Origin: Chamaecyparis obtusa
Lineage: Eukaryota > Streptophyta > Pinopsida > Cupressales > Cupressaceae
Direction of reading: 5' to 3'
Length of the DNA stretch: 64,000 bases
Assembly: GCA_027943335.1 (NCBI GenBank)
Contig: BSBK01001301.1
Coordinates: 124,001-188,000 of the forward strand
Positions 1-12,459 of this stretch are shown one piece after another. The position numbers were made by a program, and so were the translations under genes. Below the pieces are notes generated by a model. That model searched no databases, had not been told where the DNA came from, and was given only the letters and a program-made list of their open reading frames with translations. Each line of letters starts with the position of its first letter. The stretch's first letter is position 1.

Positions 1-320
1 TTGGCCTTAAACATTTGATATCTATATTTCTCTATTATTATCATAGAGCATTATTATTTTCGATAATAAATTATTATATATATATATATATATATATTAT
101 ATATGAAATATATTATACATATACATATTCTATATATAAAATTATTATCATCATGTTAATACATAAAGTAAGTATCATTATTAAATATGAATTAAGAAGA
201 GACACGCTCTATGAGAAACATGCCTCTTCATATCATATACATATTCATTGTAAGAGTAACGTGAAACACAAAAAAATAGTAAGTGCTATTACAAATTACA
301 GTAGGTTCAAAACTGTAATA
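1..320 (+). repeat. 3' part of left LTR of the decayed element
   Basis: It aligns by eye with 4531-4988: both have the TTTGATATCT segment, a TA-rich microsatellite, the GACACGCTC/GACACGTCTC region and the ending GGTTC(A/T)AAACT(G/T)TAATA. The main difference is the length of the microsatellite. The segment ends immediately before the primer binding site. Confidence 0.7.
74..97. repeat. (TA)n microsatellite
   Basis: Uninterrupted TA dinucleotides inside the left LTR. The matching position of the right LTR has an expanded hexamer/tetramer array instead. Confidence 0.9.
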
Positions 321-332
321 TGGTATCAGAGA
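321..332 (+). other. Primer binding site (initiator-Met tRNA type)
   Basis: TGGTATCAGAGA directly follows the LTR end. Ten bases match the start of the standard plant copia PBS TGGTATCAGAGC. Confidence 0.7.
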
Positions 333-1640
333 AATAGTGATTTTATGCTTGTGACGTAGAGAGTTTATTGGCGCTGAATGAGACTTCTGATTATAGTCTA
401 TGAATAAGGTGAAAAACCACAAGTGGAAGTGAGTGATTTGATGATTCCTCTGGTTCAGGTACCGTTATAGAAGCTTTAACACATCCTGTGCAAAATCATT
501 TGAAGTTGCAATCATTCTCAACCGACTAGATCCTATATCAACTATCTCTGCTAAGAAATTGTTGTACTCAATGGAATTGGATTGTTGATTTTAAGTTTTT
601 ATTAGGCAACACTCTTCTCAGCGACAACTACGATAATGAAAATCCCGAACGGGAGAGGTCGAGATCATGATGAATATGTGGAGAAAACACAGTGTGTCAC
701 CCATCTGTTATTGGATTTAGTGCAACTTACCCCTATATAGTATGTGGAACAAAAAGATTATACACCACTAAAATATTAATTAGTCTCGTTTCATTTTAAA
801 AATTCCTTGGGTGGAGACTTTATTTCTGTTGTATTAGTCATCTGAATAATATTAAAGTCCGTTTGAAATAAGAATCTCTGCATTAGTATATTGTTGTGCG
901 TCCCAAGTGCATGTGTGTAATATTAATTGAGCAATTCCAAACCGTGGTTTAATTTATTGGGCCAATCTTAATTCTGTTTAGCTGAATATATGATGGTTTT
1001 CATATGGAGTTAATAATTTCTATAAAAAGTCTAATGTTATCACCTCAAATATTTGAGTGATTATATCTTGTGTTGTGTGGAATGCTCCATATTAATCAGT
1101 ATATCAAGTGAGTATATCAAAAGTTGTGTGATATACTCTTTTTAATTTCAAATCAACTAGAAGTGATGCTTGAGATGTGTATAGTAGATTGTTGATGAAA
1201 CATTCAGCTTCCTGGTCATCAATACATATATAGTTGTTAGGATTGCAACTTGGATTCACACTATCGTATGACATATTTAGTGGTGATCCTCTCCACATTT
1301 GTGGTCAAAGCACTCCAAGCCCTCGTAATGGGTGATAGGATCCTCCAACTGATATTAGAACACAAAGTTCCTATTGTAAAAGATATTGTGACAAAGAATT
1401 TAGCATGTGCGGTGAAGTGAAGGAGCCTCTTGATTGTACAAATTGTTTAATGCTTCAAAGTATTGTCCTAAACTAGTGTTGCTAGATGGCCATCCAATTA
1501 GTCCTCGCTATATGTAAGAAACTATACAACAATATATTGTCAGACTCGCTTGTGGAAGGGCATCAAAATGAGGGAAGAAAGAAGAAATACAATGAATCAT
1601 CTATTATTGTTGTTAAGGGCACATAACCTATCAAAAGTGA

Positions 1641-1643
<3 letters not shown>

Positions 1644-1722
<79 letters not shown>

Positions 1723-1744
1723 GTGTGTGTGTGTGTGTGTGTAT
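1644..1744. repeat. (AT)n-(GT)n compound microsatellite
   Basis: About 38 AT units followed by about 10 GT units. Reading frames across it give only Tyr-Ile or Thr-His repeats and are not genes. Confidence 0.95.
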
Positions 1745-4050
1745 AGAAATTTGAGGAGGCATTTAAATATAATGTTGAGGACAATTAAATCTCTATAGTC
1801 GAGGTCACTCAACTCATACTTGGATCGAAGTCAGCATTGGCAAACATTAATATAATTCAATGTCATCTTTCTTGGCACCTTCCAACACCAAGCAATTCCC
1901 TCTGGTACTTGGAGATTACTAAAGACAAATCAGCAATAAAAATTTACATCAAAGATTTTCATATGGTTCACTAGGCATGTTTGAAGAAGACTTCCATAAT
2001 ATTGCCACAAATAATAAAGTTTTAGTGGAGAAATTGATGCATATCGAGATGAGGACTTTTCCCATTGAAACTATATTATAATGACATAAATATTATTATT
2101 AATGTTGGTTAATTAATATTCATGAAATAATAATTATCGTGGATGAGTGTTTGCTGGGTCAGTTCACTCTCAAGAACTCTTACACATTCCTGTGAAAAAG
2201 ACTATTTTAGTAAATAATACATTGGTATTGTATGCATTAGTGAGTCTTGGTGAATAATGTGCAAGTAGTCTGGAGCCATCTAATAGGACATTATAGATAT
2301 CTCAATCTTCTATGTAGTTGCAAGACAATGTTGTGAATCAAAGAGAAACTTAGCACATGTGAAGTGGCCAGTCGAGTATTCAATATACATTATCAAAGTT
2401 GGAGACTTTGAGATTGGGGTTGCGAGGCACTCAAAACTGAATCCTCTAGGTTTTGACAACTATGGATATTCCTCTGAAATTAATGGACTAAGGTTCGTTG
2501 GTGAAAAGTGTGAGCACTAAAGAACACAAAGAAGTTTTCAACATTTGATATGATGAGAATTGTTCAATGATATAAGAGGGAATTTTACATTGTAGGGGGA
2601 ATAATAACCAATGTTACATTCCCATTTGAACCATCCTTAGAGGGTAGATGTCAGAGAAGAGATGCTATCAGAGTTCAAATTTGAACCATCCTTAGTGGGG
2701 AGATGATTCAAAGGGGAGATGTCTCTCAAATAATCTGAGAAGGTGTTTTTTGATTTGATGTATATGGACCTTCATTGAAGCAATTTTAATTAAGGATGTG
2801 TAGATAAGTATTCATTATCTTTGAGTATTACTTTTTTTTTTCTTGTTTTAGTCTCTCGCTTATATGTATGAACAATAAGAGCCATTTTCCTTGATATACT
2901 CTTGTTCCTTTCCTTGGTCTTCAGGGATGTTCTTCTAGGAAGAAAAGAATGGTGCATTTGAAATGTTGCTGAGGTATTTTTTGTGGGTGATAACATCTAG
3001 GACTATGAAATAAAATCAAGACAAGGGGCTCTTCTAATGAGAGGGAGGAAACTGCGATGGGATTTTGTTCAAATATCAAGATGGTCATATAACTATTTAC
3101 TCTAGGACTCTAACTTATGATAGTAACTCCAACGTGGTCTTGGATCTAGCACCTTCAAACACATATGAATCATTTCAAATAATAAGAGACTCCTAGATAT
3201 CTTTGATGATTGAGATTATGAGTACCCTTCTATATCAAGAGGGAGCCTGACATTTCAGGAAACCTTGGACAAAGAGAGGGAGCAGATAGAGGATATGCCT
3301 CAGTTGAATTTTGAGGATCTTAGTCATATTGATTCAGAGGGAGTATACCATGAGGAGATGAATTACCTAGTGATCAAGAAACTATAGTAGTCAAAGGACT
3401 ATGATTCATGAGATGAAGTTCCATATGTGTAAATTGAAAGGCCTTTATGTGAATGACTAAAACCGTAGATGAATACTTGGAATGCTATTCATTCAGAGTA
3501 CAATTATCACTAAAGATTTGACAATCTATATTTTCTCCTAAGACTTCAACCAAAGTGAAGTTTGCACACTATTGAAGACAAGCTCGAAGTTATGGATTGG
3601 ACCCCTATTGTGAGGGAGAATCAACATCAATAATTACCTGAGATGTACTTTAAATAAGGTGAAATTCTTTGTAATGTTTTCTTCTTTGTGAGAGAGAAGT
3701 TTGAGGTGAAAGCCTTTGTTCCACCCTCTGGAAATGTTCATGGTGGATGTCATGTGAGTTACTACATGAGTTTGTGGCAACATCATGGAAGGTGACGATC
3801 TTTCATTGATGTTTGTCTATCTTACAATAGTCTAACCTTATATCATGATGGATATCATATGGTTGATGTCTAAGTAGATCATGATAGATTATATCTTGTA
3901 AATCAATAACAACTGAGAGATAGATATCTATGAGTTGTATTGTATAGATATATCATGGTGGATTTAATATCCATGGACAAGCCATGATTTTGATGTCCCT
4001 ATGGTAGGTATCATATGAGTGATACATGTGCACATACCTATGGACATCTT

Positions 4051-4148
4051 GAGTACTTAGAAAATATCATGAAACTTGATATTCGTAGGCCATTACTCTG
4101 AGTACTTGGTAAATATCATGAGATTTGATATCTGTAGGCTATTACTCT
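4051..4148. repeat. 49-bp tandem duplication
   Basis: Two copies, starting at 4051 and 4100 with GAGTACTT, share AAATATCATGA and the ending TTACTCT. They differ at a few positions. A diffuse set of ATCATGAGAT motifs surrounds them (3960-4380). Confidence 0.8.
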
Positions 4149-4530
4149 TAATATCATGAGATGATATTATTATGGTGGATAACTCGTAGTAAGATATCTT
4201 TGGACATGCCATACAATCTGATAATGCATATTCATGTATCTAAATTACTGAGATATGACATGGTGTATGCTATGAGACTTAGTATTTGGAGACACCATGT
4301 GCATATATTTTTCTTTGGTACACATCATGAGACATGATGTCAAATGCACATACCAAGAAAATATATGAGTATGGTGAATATCATACTCCTGATGTTACTG
4401 TGAGGTAACAGTAGTATATTGTGTTGTTTATTTGGATAGAGATCATCCTCCCTAGCTAAGAGTGAGTGTTAATGATTGTAGCTTCGATCAAATGATTCCA
4501 ATCGATGAAATCAAATGTTTGAATGGTCTA

Positions 4531-4988
4531 TTGGCTTTAAATATTTGATATCTTTCTCTATTATTATCATGGAGAATTAATATTTTTGATAATAAGTTAT
4601 TATATCTATATCTATATCTATATCTATATCTATATCTATATCTATATCTATATATCTATGTATGTATGTATGTATGTATGTATATTATATATATGAGATA
4701 TATTATTATACATATCTATTATATCTATATATATTATCTATCTATATATAATATATATACGTATATTATATATGAGATATATTATACATATATTCTACAT
4801 ATAAATTATTATCATTATGATAATACATAAAGTAAGTATTAATATTAAATATGAATTAAGAAGTGACACGTCTCTACGAGAGACACGCCTCTTCATATCA
4901 TATACATATTCATTGTAAGAGTAACTTGAAACACAAAAAAAATAGTAAGTGTTATTACAAGTTATAGTACAGGTTCTAAACTTTAATA
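4531..4988 (+). repeat. 3' part of right LTR of the decayed element
   Basis: Homologous to 1-320. Its true start is probably further left, between about 3610 and 4400, but no clear polypurine tract or TG start could be fixed. It contains (TATATC)n and (TATG)n arrays at 4605-4682. Confidence 0.65.
4605..4682. repeat. (TATATC)n / (TATG)n microsatellite
   Basis: Roughly eight TATATC-type hexamers, then about six TATG tetramers, inside the right LTR of the decayed element. Confidence 0.9.
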
Positions 4989-6506
4989 GTAACCAATTGA
5001 GATAAACACCATTATGCATTAGAAACATGAGAAAAGTTTACTACCATATGAAGGCCATTGCAGATCTTGACAATGTATTCATGTGAAACAATGACTGAAT
5101 TGGGCTATGAGGGCCTAGGTGAATTATTCATAAAGTGCTTGTTGGATTCTTCTTCCAGTGATGTGGATCTTGACTCTTTATTAATAATAACACATGTACA
5201 AAGGAATTCACCATTTTTATCTTGAGTGTAATGGTTCAAGGAATGTGTTATAATTAGTGAGCCACAATTGTTGAATTTCCCATGACAAGGATATCCCCAA
5301 TTGCACATTTTGAGAAAGCTTACTTGACAATCCCTATTAATGTTACATCATGTATAGTTAAATTCTTAACAAGCTATTTTTATTAGTTATTGCATCCCCT
5401 TTTTTTGGTTAGATATGTGTATATTCTCTGGTTGCATATTCAACAACAATGGTTATGTAGACAAGGAAAACTAGCTATGCCAGACTCACCATCACTACTG
5501 GACGGGCAAGCATCCTCTTCCACTCCCATCCTTATCCTATACTAACACTCAAGGCATGTGCAAAGAATCATTATCTTATTAATTCATTTTAATCCCCATT
5601 TAATTTAATATTATCACTTGATTAAGTAACCTACTAAGGATACCCAAGTAGCCATTTCAACGCTCTGACGCCTCCAAAGTAAGCCACTTCCCTTCTAACA
5701 CCTAGATAACCTACCCTAGGTTTAACAATCTCAAATCATGACTCCAAGTCAACATAGTCTCATAATACTCAAAACTGGTTCCAAGAAGTAAAAGGAACAC
5801 ATAATACAAATTCTATCATAAAAACAACTCCATAAAGGTTGGGTCTCATTTGATCAATTTCATTCAAGTATACAAGCAAATGAACATAATCAATAATTCC
5901 TAATCCCACCTCTAGCAATAGTCCTACTAGGCTAACATACTAAACCCCTTTACACCCCACACACATAAGACAAATAAATGACAAATAATAGAATTTAATT
6001 TAATAAACTAATTTGTAAATTTCATCACGAAATTAATTTATCCAATAATTATTAATAGACTATAACTACATTAAAAGCAATTAAATTCTAACCCTACAAA
6101 TCAATTTATAACATCCACGAAATAAATTGACTCTAGGCATTAAAATTACTAACCCATTATAATTTTATAGTCTAAAAATACACCAACTAATTTAAATTGA
6201 TAAGTAGCGACCCAATACCAAATTAATAAAATTCAGCCAATAGATCTACATGAGCAATAATTAAATTTCATGAAATGCCTAAACAAAATATCTATATAAA
6301 AAAAAATAGATTTTTTAATTTAAAAATGTATATACAACTATATATAAATTATTTGCCATTTTAATATTCTTCAACAAAAAAATTAATTTAATATTTAAAT
6401 AAATTATATATGTGTGTGTGTTTTTAAAATTTAAAAATTACAAATTAAAACAGAAAAAAAAAAATCTTTTAAAAATAAATAAAACATAACTTAATATTTT
6501 AGGGGG
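4989..6506. other. No gene recognised, AT-rich intergenic DNA
   Basis: No conserved coding motif on either strand. The small open frames (for example 5105-5308 minus) have no recognisable domain and no splice or start context. The stretch 5940-6500 is very AT-rich. Confidence 0.6.
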
Positions 6507-6790
6507 GATCCACTATCCCATCCCATGTACTATGCACGACAGTCCATGGGGCATGTCGTGGCAATACATTGGGGTACTATGCATGACATTCCCAAGGGAC
6601 TCTGTGCGGTAGTCCCACAAGCTACGCACGACAGTCCCAATGGGGCTGTGTCTGATAGCCTTGGGCTATGCACGACAACCCCCAATGGGTTGTGTGTGAT
6701 AGCCTTGGGCTACGTACAACAGTCTCAAGGGTACGATGTGGCAACCTTGGGCTATGCACAATAGCCTTTGGGCTGTTGAAGCTAGTAGGG
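6507..6790. repeat. GC-richer block of imperfect GGGCTATGCACGACAGTCCC-like repeats
   Basis: In AT-rich surroundings, variants of CTATGCACGACA and TAGCCTTGGGCTA recur about every 25-50 bp, at roughly 6529, 6575, 6622, 6665, 6705 and 6748. The units contain partly self-complementary GGGCTNNNNAGCCC segments. The open frame through the block (6525-6764, plus) only reflects the repeat. Confidence 0.75.
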
Positions 6791-6862
6791 GGGTTGGGGT
6801 TTAACCTGCCTCCCCTTTAATTTTTTTTTAAAATTAAAATTTTTGAACACATTTTAAAAAAA

Positions 6863-6900
<38 letters not shown>

Positions 6901-8414
6901 TTAAAACATGACACCAGGAATTAAATACTGTTCCAAAACAACAAACTATATATTTTTTTAAAAATCCATATTTTTTTTAGAATACAAGAAAATAAAAAAA
7001 AGATTGTAGGGAATTATGTTTTCTTTCCAAAGGGAATTTTTTTTAACCAGGTAAGAAAATTCAACATACATATATTTTTGAGACAGCCAATCGAAACCCT
7101 TATTGTATAATTAATGTGGGTATTTTCGCATACATTCTCTAGAATATAATTTAGATTTTCTTTACAATTCATATACCAGATCTAAATTTCTCAAATGAAT
7201 CTATCGTTAATCTGAACCTAGGGTTTTCAAACAAAATCATCTTTCATATAATTTTTAATAATTATTAATTTCTACCAATATTTACGAATTCCAACACTAA
7301 TTGAAAAATCAAGCAAGAATCAAAACAAGGATTGCATGTAAACCAGAATTCCTTACAACCAAATTCCAAAGTTTTCACAAGAAGAGGAAACACATGAAAC
7401 AATCCCAAACATCCAGATCTGACAGGCACAAAGAATACACTCTTTTCAAAATTACAGAAATACAATCACAAAGGTCATCAAACCCTACCTCAAACACCAA
7501 AAAAATAAATCCGACAATGACCAGAAACGAAGACAAATCCAAGCTTTTAGAAAATAGCACCAAATTGAAATCCATCACCCAAAAATTCTCGAAACCTGTG
7601 CATTGAGACTAATGGCCAAACCTTCACTATATAGGAAATTCAATTCCACATGCAAAGGTTGGAACTCAACTCCACAAAAAGCCTTGTTTACATCAATTCC
7701 TAATTTCCCTTAGTTTCAGTTCTGAACTCAAGTTTGATTTTCTAAATGCTTTTGTTGAAAACACTTAACTCAAAATTGACTAATTCATTTAATTTAATTT
7801 ATTCAATTTTGATTGTGCAACTTAAAGCATTCTAACTAATTTAAATAATAACATTTAGTCTACTTTAATTTTCCACATGCTATTTAATTTCTCAATTAAT
7901 AAATACCTTTTATTTGAAAAAGTTAAATTTACAACTAAATAAATCTAAAGTGAATGTATTTAATCAATTCTCATTAATTAAATAATTCTATTTTCACAAT
8001 AAGTCTTTTAAATAAAAATAATTAAATTTAATAAAATTTTAATTAATTAAATACTCTCACATTTAAATAGCTAAAAATAGCAAAAATCTAATCTATTTAA
8101 ATTACACAATTAATCTAAATAAATTATCTAATTATAGAAATCACATCAATAACCAAAATCAACTGAACTTAAAGAACCACAACCATGCTCAAGGAAGGGA
8201 CTATAAAATCACGTCACCTGAATGAGTTTGGAAAGGGTAAAATATCAGAATCTTGTCCACTATTTTAGGACAATAGTATGGCTTAGGTTAGGATTTGGAT
8301 CTGAATATTAATTCCCCTCTTTTACCATTGAGACTAGGGATAGGGCATGCTCATCTTGACAATTCAGAGAAGTCGATGCCCGATACCTACAAACTTGCAT
8401 ATAAGACCAACATG
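6791..8414. other. No gene recognised, AT-rich, one (TA)n tract
   Basis: (TA)n lies at 6868-6897. The frame at 7301-7606 is Lys/Ser/Thr-rich, has no domain I recognise and is mirrored by open frames on the other strand. 7750-8150 is a run of TTTAATTAA-type sequence. Confidence 0.55.
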
Positions 8415-8428
8415 TACACACACATACA

Positions 8429-8462
<34 letters not shown>

Positions 8463-8480
8463 CGCACACACACACACACA
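8415..8480. repeat. (CA)n-(GGCACA)n-(CA)n microsatellite
   Basis: Short CA runs flank about five GGCACA hexamers. The array lies just outside element F. Confidence 0.95.
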
Positions 8481-8537
8481 TAAACAAGCAATGGTGGGGA
8501 TTGAGACATTGTGTGGATCTTGCAAGTAGGTAACTAT

Positions 8538-9523
8538 TGTACACACTAAAATGGTGCACTTCTATGAACCATTATATGCAAGGTTGCTCAAGAGTGAGGC
8601 CTCACAAAGTGGCTCATAGCTCTTTATGCATGGAGTTGCAAGGGACTATGATGTGTTTTCTCTCAGCTAGAGCTACAAGCTTGTGACCTTGCTAGTCAAC
8701 CATACAATGAGAGATTCAAGTGAAGACAAGGGCAACAATGCCAATATCTCCAAGAATCACTATATGCAAATGCAATGCAAGCTATATGAAGATGCAAATG
8801 TGCAAGCTATGCTATGAAAATGGAAGTACAAACTAAGCTATGAAATGGAAATATCAATGGATTACAAATCCTTCCTATTTAGACTATGTGAGCTTATTCT
8901 ATTGCATAAAAGGAAACTAAGCTAAGAATGCCATTATCATGCAACTAAGAAAGCAAATATGCAACTAAATGATGAAAGCAACAAGTCTTCAATGTCTTCA
9001 AACTCCAAATGCACCTAAAACCTGCAGCATAACATTAGCATAAAACAAGTGGATATGCAAATGGAGGAGAGAGCTCTCCTTTTATAAGAAATGAGGTGAA
9101 ATGGACCATGGAGATTAAGAGGCAAAAAGTCTTAATCAATGGTGGAGCTTGAAAGAGGAGCAATCCATGTGCACACATATCTTCCAATAGAAAAATAAGA
9201 GTTGACTTTATGTCCATATGAGACAAAAAGTGCTTTTCTCCTTTTTATAAAATATGAATAATGCTTTATTTGTGCAACTTAGGATAAGAGGAAAGGTGGG
9301 GCTTTTTATTTAATTAAAAGGGGAGGAAATATTCCTTTTAATTAAATAAAGACTTAGGATAAATGGTTAGCCCAAGGATAAAAATCTAATATATGATTGA
9401 AATTAAGATTTAATCAAGAAATTGATATTGTTGAAAATATTGATTATTGATAAAACTGATTCAGGATCAATAAATCGAATAAATGGGGCCCAAAGTCTAG
9501 GCGACCATTTTTGGGTGCATACA
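8538..9523 (-). repeat. 3' LTR of element F (left copy)
   Basis: 986 bp, TGTACACAC...GGTGCATACA on the plus strand. It pairs with 17355-18340 at about 98.7% identity and equal length. A TATAAAAGG box reads on the minus strand at 9078-9086. Confidence 0.95.
9078..9086 (-). promoter_or_regulatory. TATA box of element F LTR (left copy)
   Basis: The minus strand reads TATAAAAGG followed by AGAGCTCTCTCC. It is the best core-promoter match in the LTR and conserved in the right LTR. Confidence 0.55.
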
Positions 9524-9536
9524 TTTGCCCCTCTTT
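9524..9536 (-). other. Polypurine tract of element F
   Basis: The minus strand reads AAAGAGGGGCAAA directly before the 3' LTR, the position and composition expected of the plus-strand primer. Confidence 0.8.
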
Positions 9537-9543
9537 GACTAAT

Positions 9544-9702
9544 GTGTGATCGATTTGGGAACACATGTAGTCAAAGAATGAAGTTGAAATGTGAGATCGA
9601 TCTGGGATCACAAAACAACTTAGATGTGAGGTCGATTCGGGATCACATCCAAACAAAGCATAAACAAAGGCCTTTGAACATGAGGTCGATTCGGGATCAC
9701 AT
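9544..9702. repeat. Four copies of TGAGGTCGATTCGGGATCACA
   Basis: Related 21-24-bp units start near 9544, 9591, 9625 and 9679, spaced about 35-54 bp apart. The two rightmost are identical over the core GTCGATTCGGGATCACA; the two leftmost diverge (ATCGATTTGGGAACACA, ATCGATCTGGGATCACA). They lie just inside the 3' end of element F. Confidence 0.85.
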
Positions 9703-10902
9703 TCAAAGTAAGAGATAAGAATCTTAAATTTGAGCAAAAGCTCACAAAAGATGTCTGAATCAAGAAAATCAAGCGATTGGGGATGAGAATCCCATAGGTA
9801 CTGCCCCCTCGAAATCAAAATTGAAATCAAGTAGAGGAGAGACAGAAAATCGATAAAGATTTGATCAAATCAGAATGAAATCACAATCGAAGGTAAATGA
9901 TAACAGGATAACCATTAGGCAATGAAAACATGCCCTAGTGAGGAAATAGAAAGAGGGTGAATGATAGACTAGAAGGTTGAAAGACATGGAAAGGAAGAAA
10001 TTCCATCGAAGATTAAAGAATTATGCCTCAAAAGGTCGGTCAACTACGTAGAAGAATGAGAAAACTTGGAAACGCGACTCAGATTTTGATTTCGAGTCCG
10101 AAAATGGATAGAAAATGATGTGATATGAAAGACCAAAAATGAAAGATATGATCAAGAAGAATCAAAAAATGAGCACAGTTGACCAACTAGTCCGTAGACG
10201 ATAAAAAGAGGAGCTCTCTTCATATGCAAGATGCAAAAACTAAACTATGATGATCCTAAGAATGCAAGCTACTATGAAATTGGTTGACTTGCAAGGTCAC
10301 AATGCTTATAGACATCTAATTATCATCATCGAGTGTTATTGGTAGCGTCATCAGATCATACAATGCACACTAGCATAACTATGTGGATATGAATATGATC
10401 TTTATCAGATAGAAATGTGGGAATCCCACCTAGGCATCAAAGACATATAGGTCGAGATGACTAATGCAGTGGGATCACCTAAGTTTGATATGGCGAGATT
10501 ATGCTTGTATCAAGACACATGAAAGTCAGGATAGCTAAAAGCATGCACTCGCAAAACAGTCAAGGATAATACCTTGTCAATCCATAGTGTCAAGTAGGAC
10601 CAGCATAAATGCTCATGACAGTTAGGATCAACAAAATATACCCACAAGCAGATAAAGAAAGAAAACATGTTCTCATTCCCTCAGTCTTCTAGCTATGCAT
10701 CATTGAAAACTTCTCAGGGAGAGACCACTCATCAAAGAAATCCTCATAGACAGCACACAAAGAGAAAATAAAGTCATCATATCGTCAGTGAGTTGATTGT
10801 TTAAGTGCGTGTGTGTTGGTCATAGAGTCAAACTTTGGTTATCACATTTGCTTAGTGAGAAATATCACATCATACTAAACTATTGGGTAAGACATCTGAT
10901 AA

Positions 10903-10970
10903 GTGTTAAGAAACACTCGACGCAAGGGTAGTGTTGAAAAACACTGTTTGGGGTGGTGTTGAAAAACACC
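10903..10970. repeat. Three small hairpins with the same GTGTT/AACAC stem
   Basis: GTGTTAAGAAACAC (10903-10916) and GTGTTGAAAAACAC (10931-10944 and 10956-10969) are perfect 5-bp stems with 4-nt loops. The third extends to a 6-bp stem (GGTGTT/AACACC). They are in the 3' non-coding part of element F. Confidence 0.8.
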
Positions 10971-11140
10971 TGTTGTGAAATGCCCCAAGAGACAAACGCA
11001 CCTAAAAGACCAATGCTAACAGTTATGCCCCCTAGACAAAGACAAAGACCAATTCTAGACTAAGCCAAATAAGGTCAAGGCATGAGGGAAAGGCTCAGTG
11101 TCGAGGATGCATGCTAACAAATAGGGGTGCAAAGGCCTCA

Positions 11141-12075
11141 AGTAGCGCCTGTTTCCAGGTTTTCACCACTTGGAATCTTTTTTCATTTTTTCATTTTTTT
11201 TGGATTTTGAACTTTTTCTGATTTTTTTATATATTTTTTCAAGATATTTTATGCTTTTTTAGGATTTTTTCAGCATCATATATGAATTTTTTTGGTATTT
11301 TTTCAGGATCAATAAGTATGTACAAAGGATGCCCCCAGACAGAAATAGGCATCAAACTCCCAAGAAAGATCACATCGTGTATTCCCAATGTCTAGCAAGG
11401 TGGAAAACAAGATGGATAAGCAAGCTGGTGGAAGAAATGGAAGACATGAAAATGAAGGAGAATGAAGGGAAGAAATCTTCAAGGTCAAACTCCTCAAGAG
11501 TACCCAAGCTAGGGAAAAATTGTTGTCATGTAAAGCGCATTTGGACAAGCAATGAGAGGCTAGCATAGGATAAGTCACAAAAGCACATTGCAAAAGAAGG
11601 AAGGATGCAGTCCAAAGGAGTAGACATGTCAAGAGGCTTCATATCATCGTGTTTTACTCTTTTTTTATTTGATCAAGACCAAAGGGGAAGAGGATAGCGA
11701 AAAGCTAGAATGAATGAAGGAAAATAAATATGAAGGCTAAGCATGAATGGAATGAAAGCAAGATCATCGTAAGATAGCTCACAAAATAGCCAAATGTTCG
11801 TGTATAGATCAACATTGTCAAGATCAAAGAGAGAAGATGGAATGGATGAAAAATGTAGAAGAACTACGCATGATGCCTGATTGTCAGGTTTTCATCATGG
11901 TACTTATCCAAGGCACCATAAGGGAGTGGTTTTCACCATAGGATGAATTTATTTCTCTTTACTTTTGCTACCAAGGTGCCTGTTTTCAGGTTTTCACCAT
12001 GGCACATTTTCAATTTTTTTCAATTTTTTGCTATTTTTTGAGTTTTTCTATTTTTTTTTTATTTTTTTGGAAGAA
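11141..12075. repeat. Repeated CCTG...CAGG hairpin followed by T-rich tracts
   Basis: GCCTGTTTCCAGGTTTTCACCA (near 11149), GCCTGATTGTCAGGTTTTCATCA (near 11876) and GCCTGTTTTCAGGTTTTCACCA (near 11979) share the order CCTG-loop-CAGG-GTTTTCA. The first and last are followed by long ATTTTTTT tracts. On the element's sense strand these are A-rich tracts ahead of TGGTGAAAACCTG. Confidence 0.7.
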
Positions 12076-12459
12076 GGCAAGCTTTTTAGATAATGCTCAT
12101 TGAAAGGATAAACCATGATATGCCAAGGATTCAAAATGATATGCTCAAAGATGCTGAAGGGGAAAGGAAGACGCGGAAGGAATAGACAAATGAGGAAAAA
12201 ATGATAGAAGGTAGAAGGATAATGAATGTGAAAAGGTAGATGGAAAGAAAGGTAAGATCAACGTCAATACACACCTTGAAGGGTGATGGGAAAAATGGAA
12301 GAAACGTAAACCATATTCTAGTCCAAATGCAAACCATATTCTGGTTCATTATTGCTATGTGACTCTTCGAAAGGAGGATTGATGTACTTGTTATAATTCT
12401 CAAATGTGAATGGAGGAATACGAGAAGGAATATGGCAAATGTTTAGCAGAGGTTGTGGT

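Larger units (their letters stand above)
1..4988 (+). mobile_element. Decayed LTR retrotransposon, 5' end outside window
   Basis: Two related segments, 1-320 and 4531-4988, bracket about 4.2 kb. The left one is followed directly by TGGTATCAGA (321-330), the classical primer binding site for initiator-Met tRNA, so the element reads on the plus strand. The internal part has no long reading frame, and I could not recognise gag, protease, integrase or RT motifs in any frame. Heavy decay or a non-autonomous element both fit. The left LTR start is beyond the window, so its TSD cannot be tested. Confidence 0.65.

Noticed and set aside
1550..1812. Open frames on both strands over an AT/GT array
   Set aside because: They encode only Tyr-Ile or Thr-His dipeptide repeats from the microsatellite.
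8308..8559. Overlapping open frames around 8300-8560 on both strands
   Set aside because: They are driven by the CA/GGCACA array and differ only by frame.
9444..9830. 128-codon minus-strand frame with repeated CDPEST
   Set aside because: It straddles the end of the 3' LTR and the PPT of element F, so it cannot be an independent gene; the repeat is the GTCGATTCGGGATCACA array.
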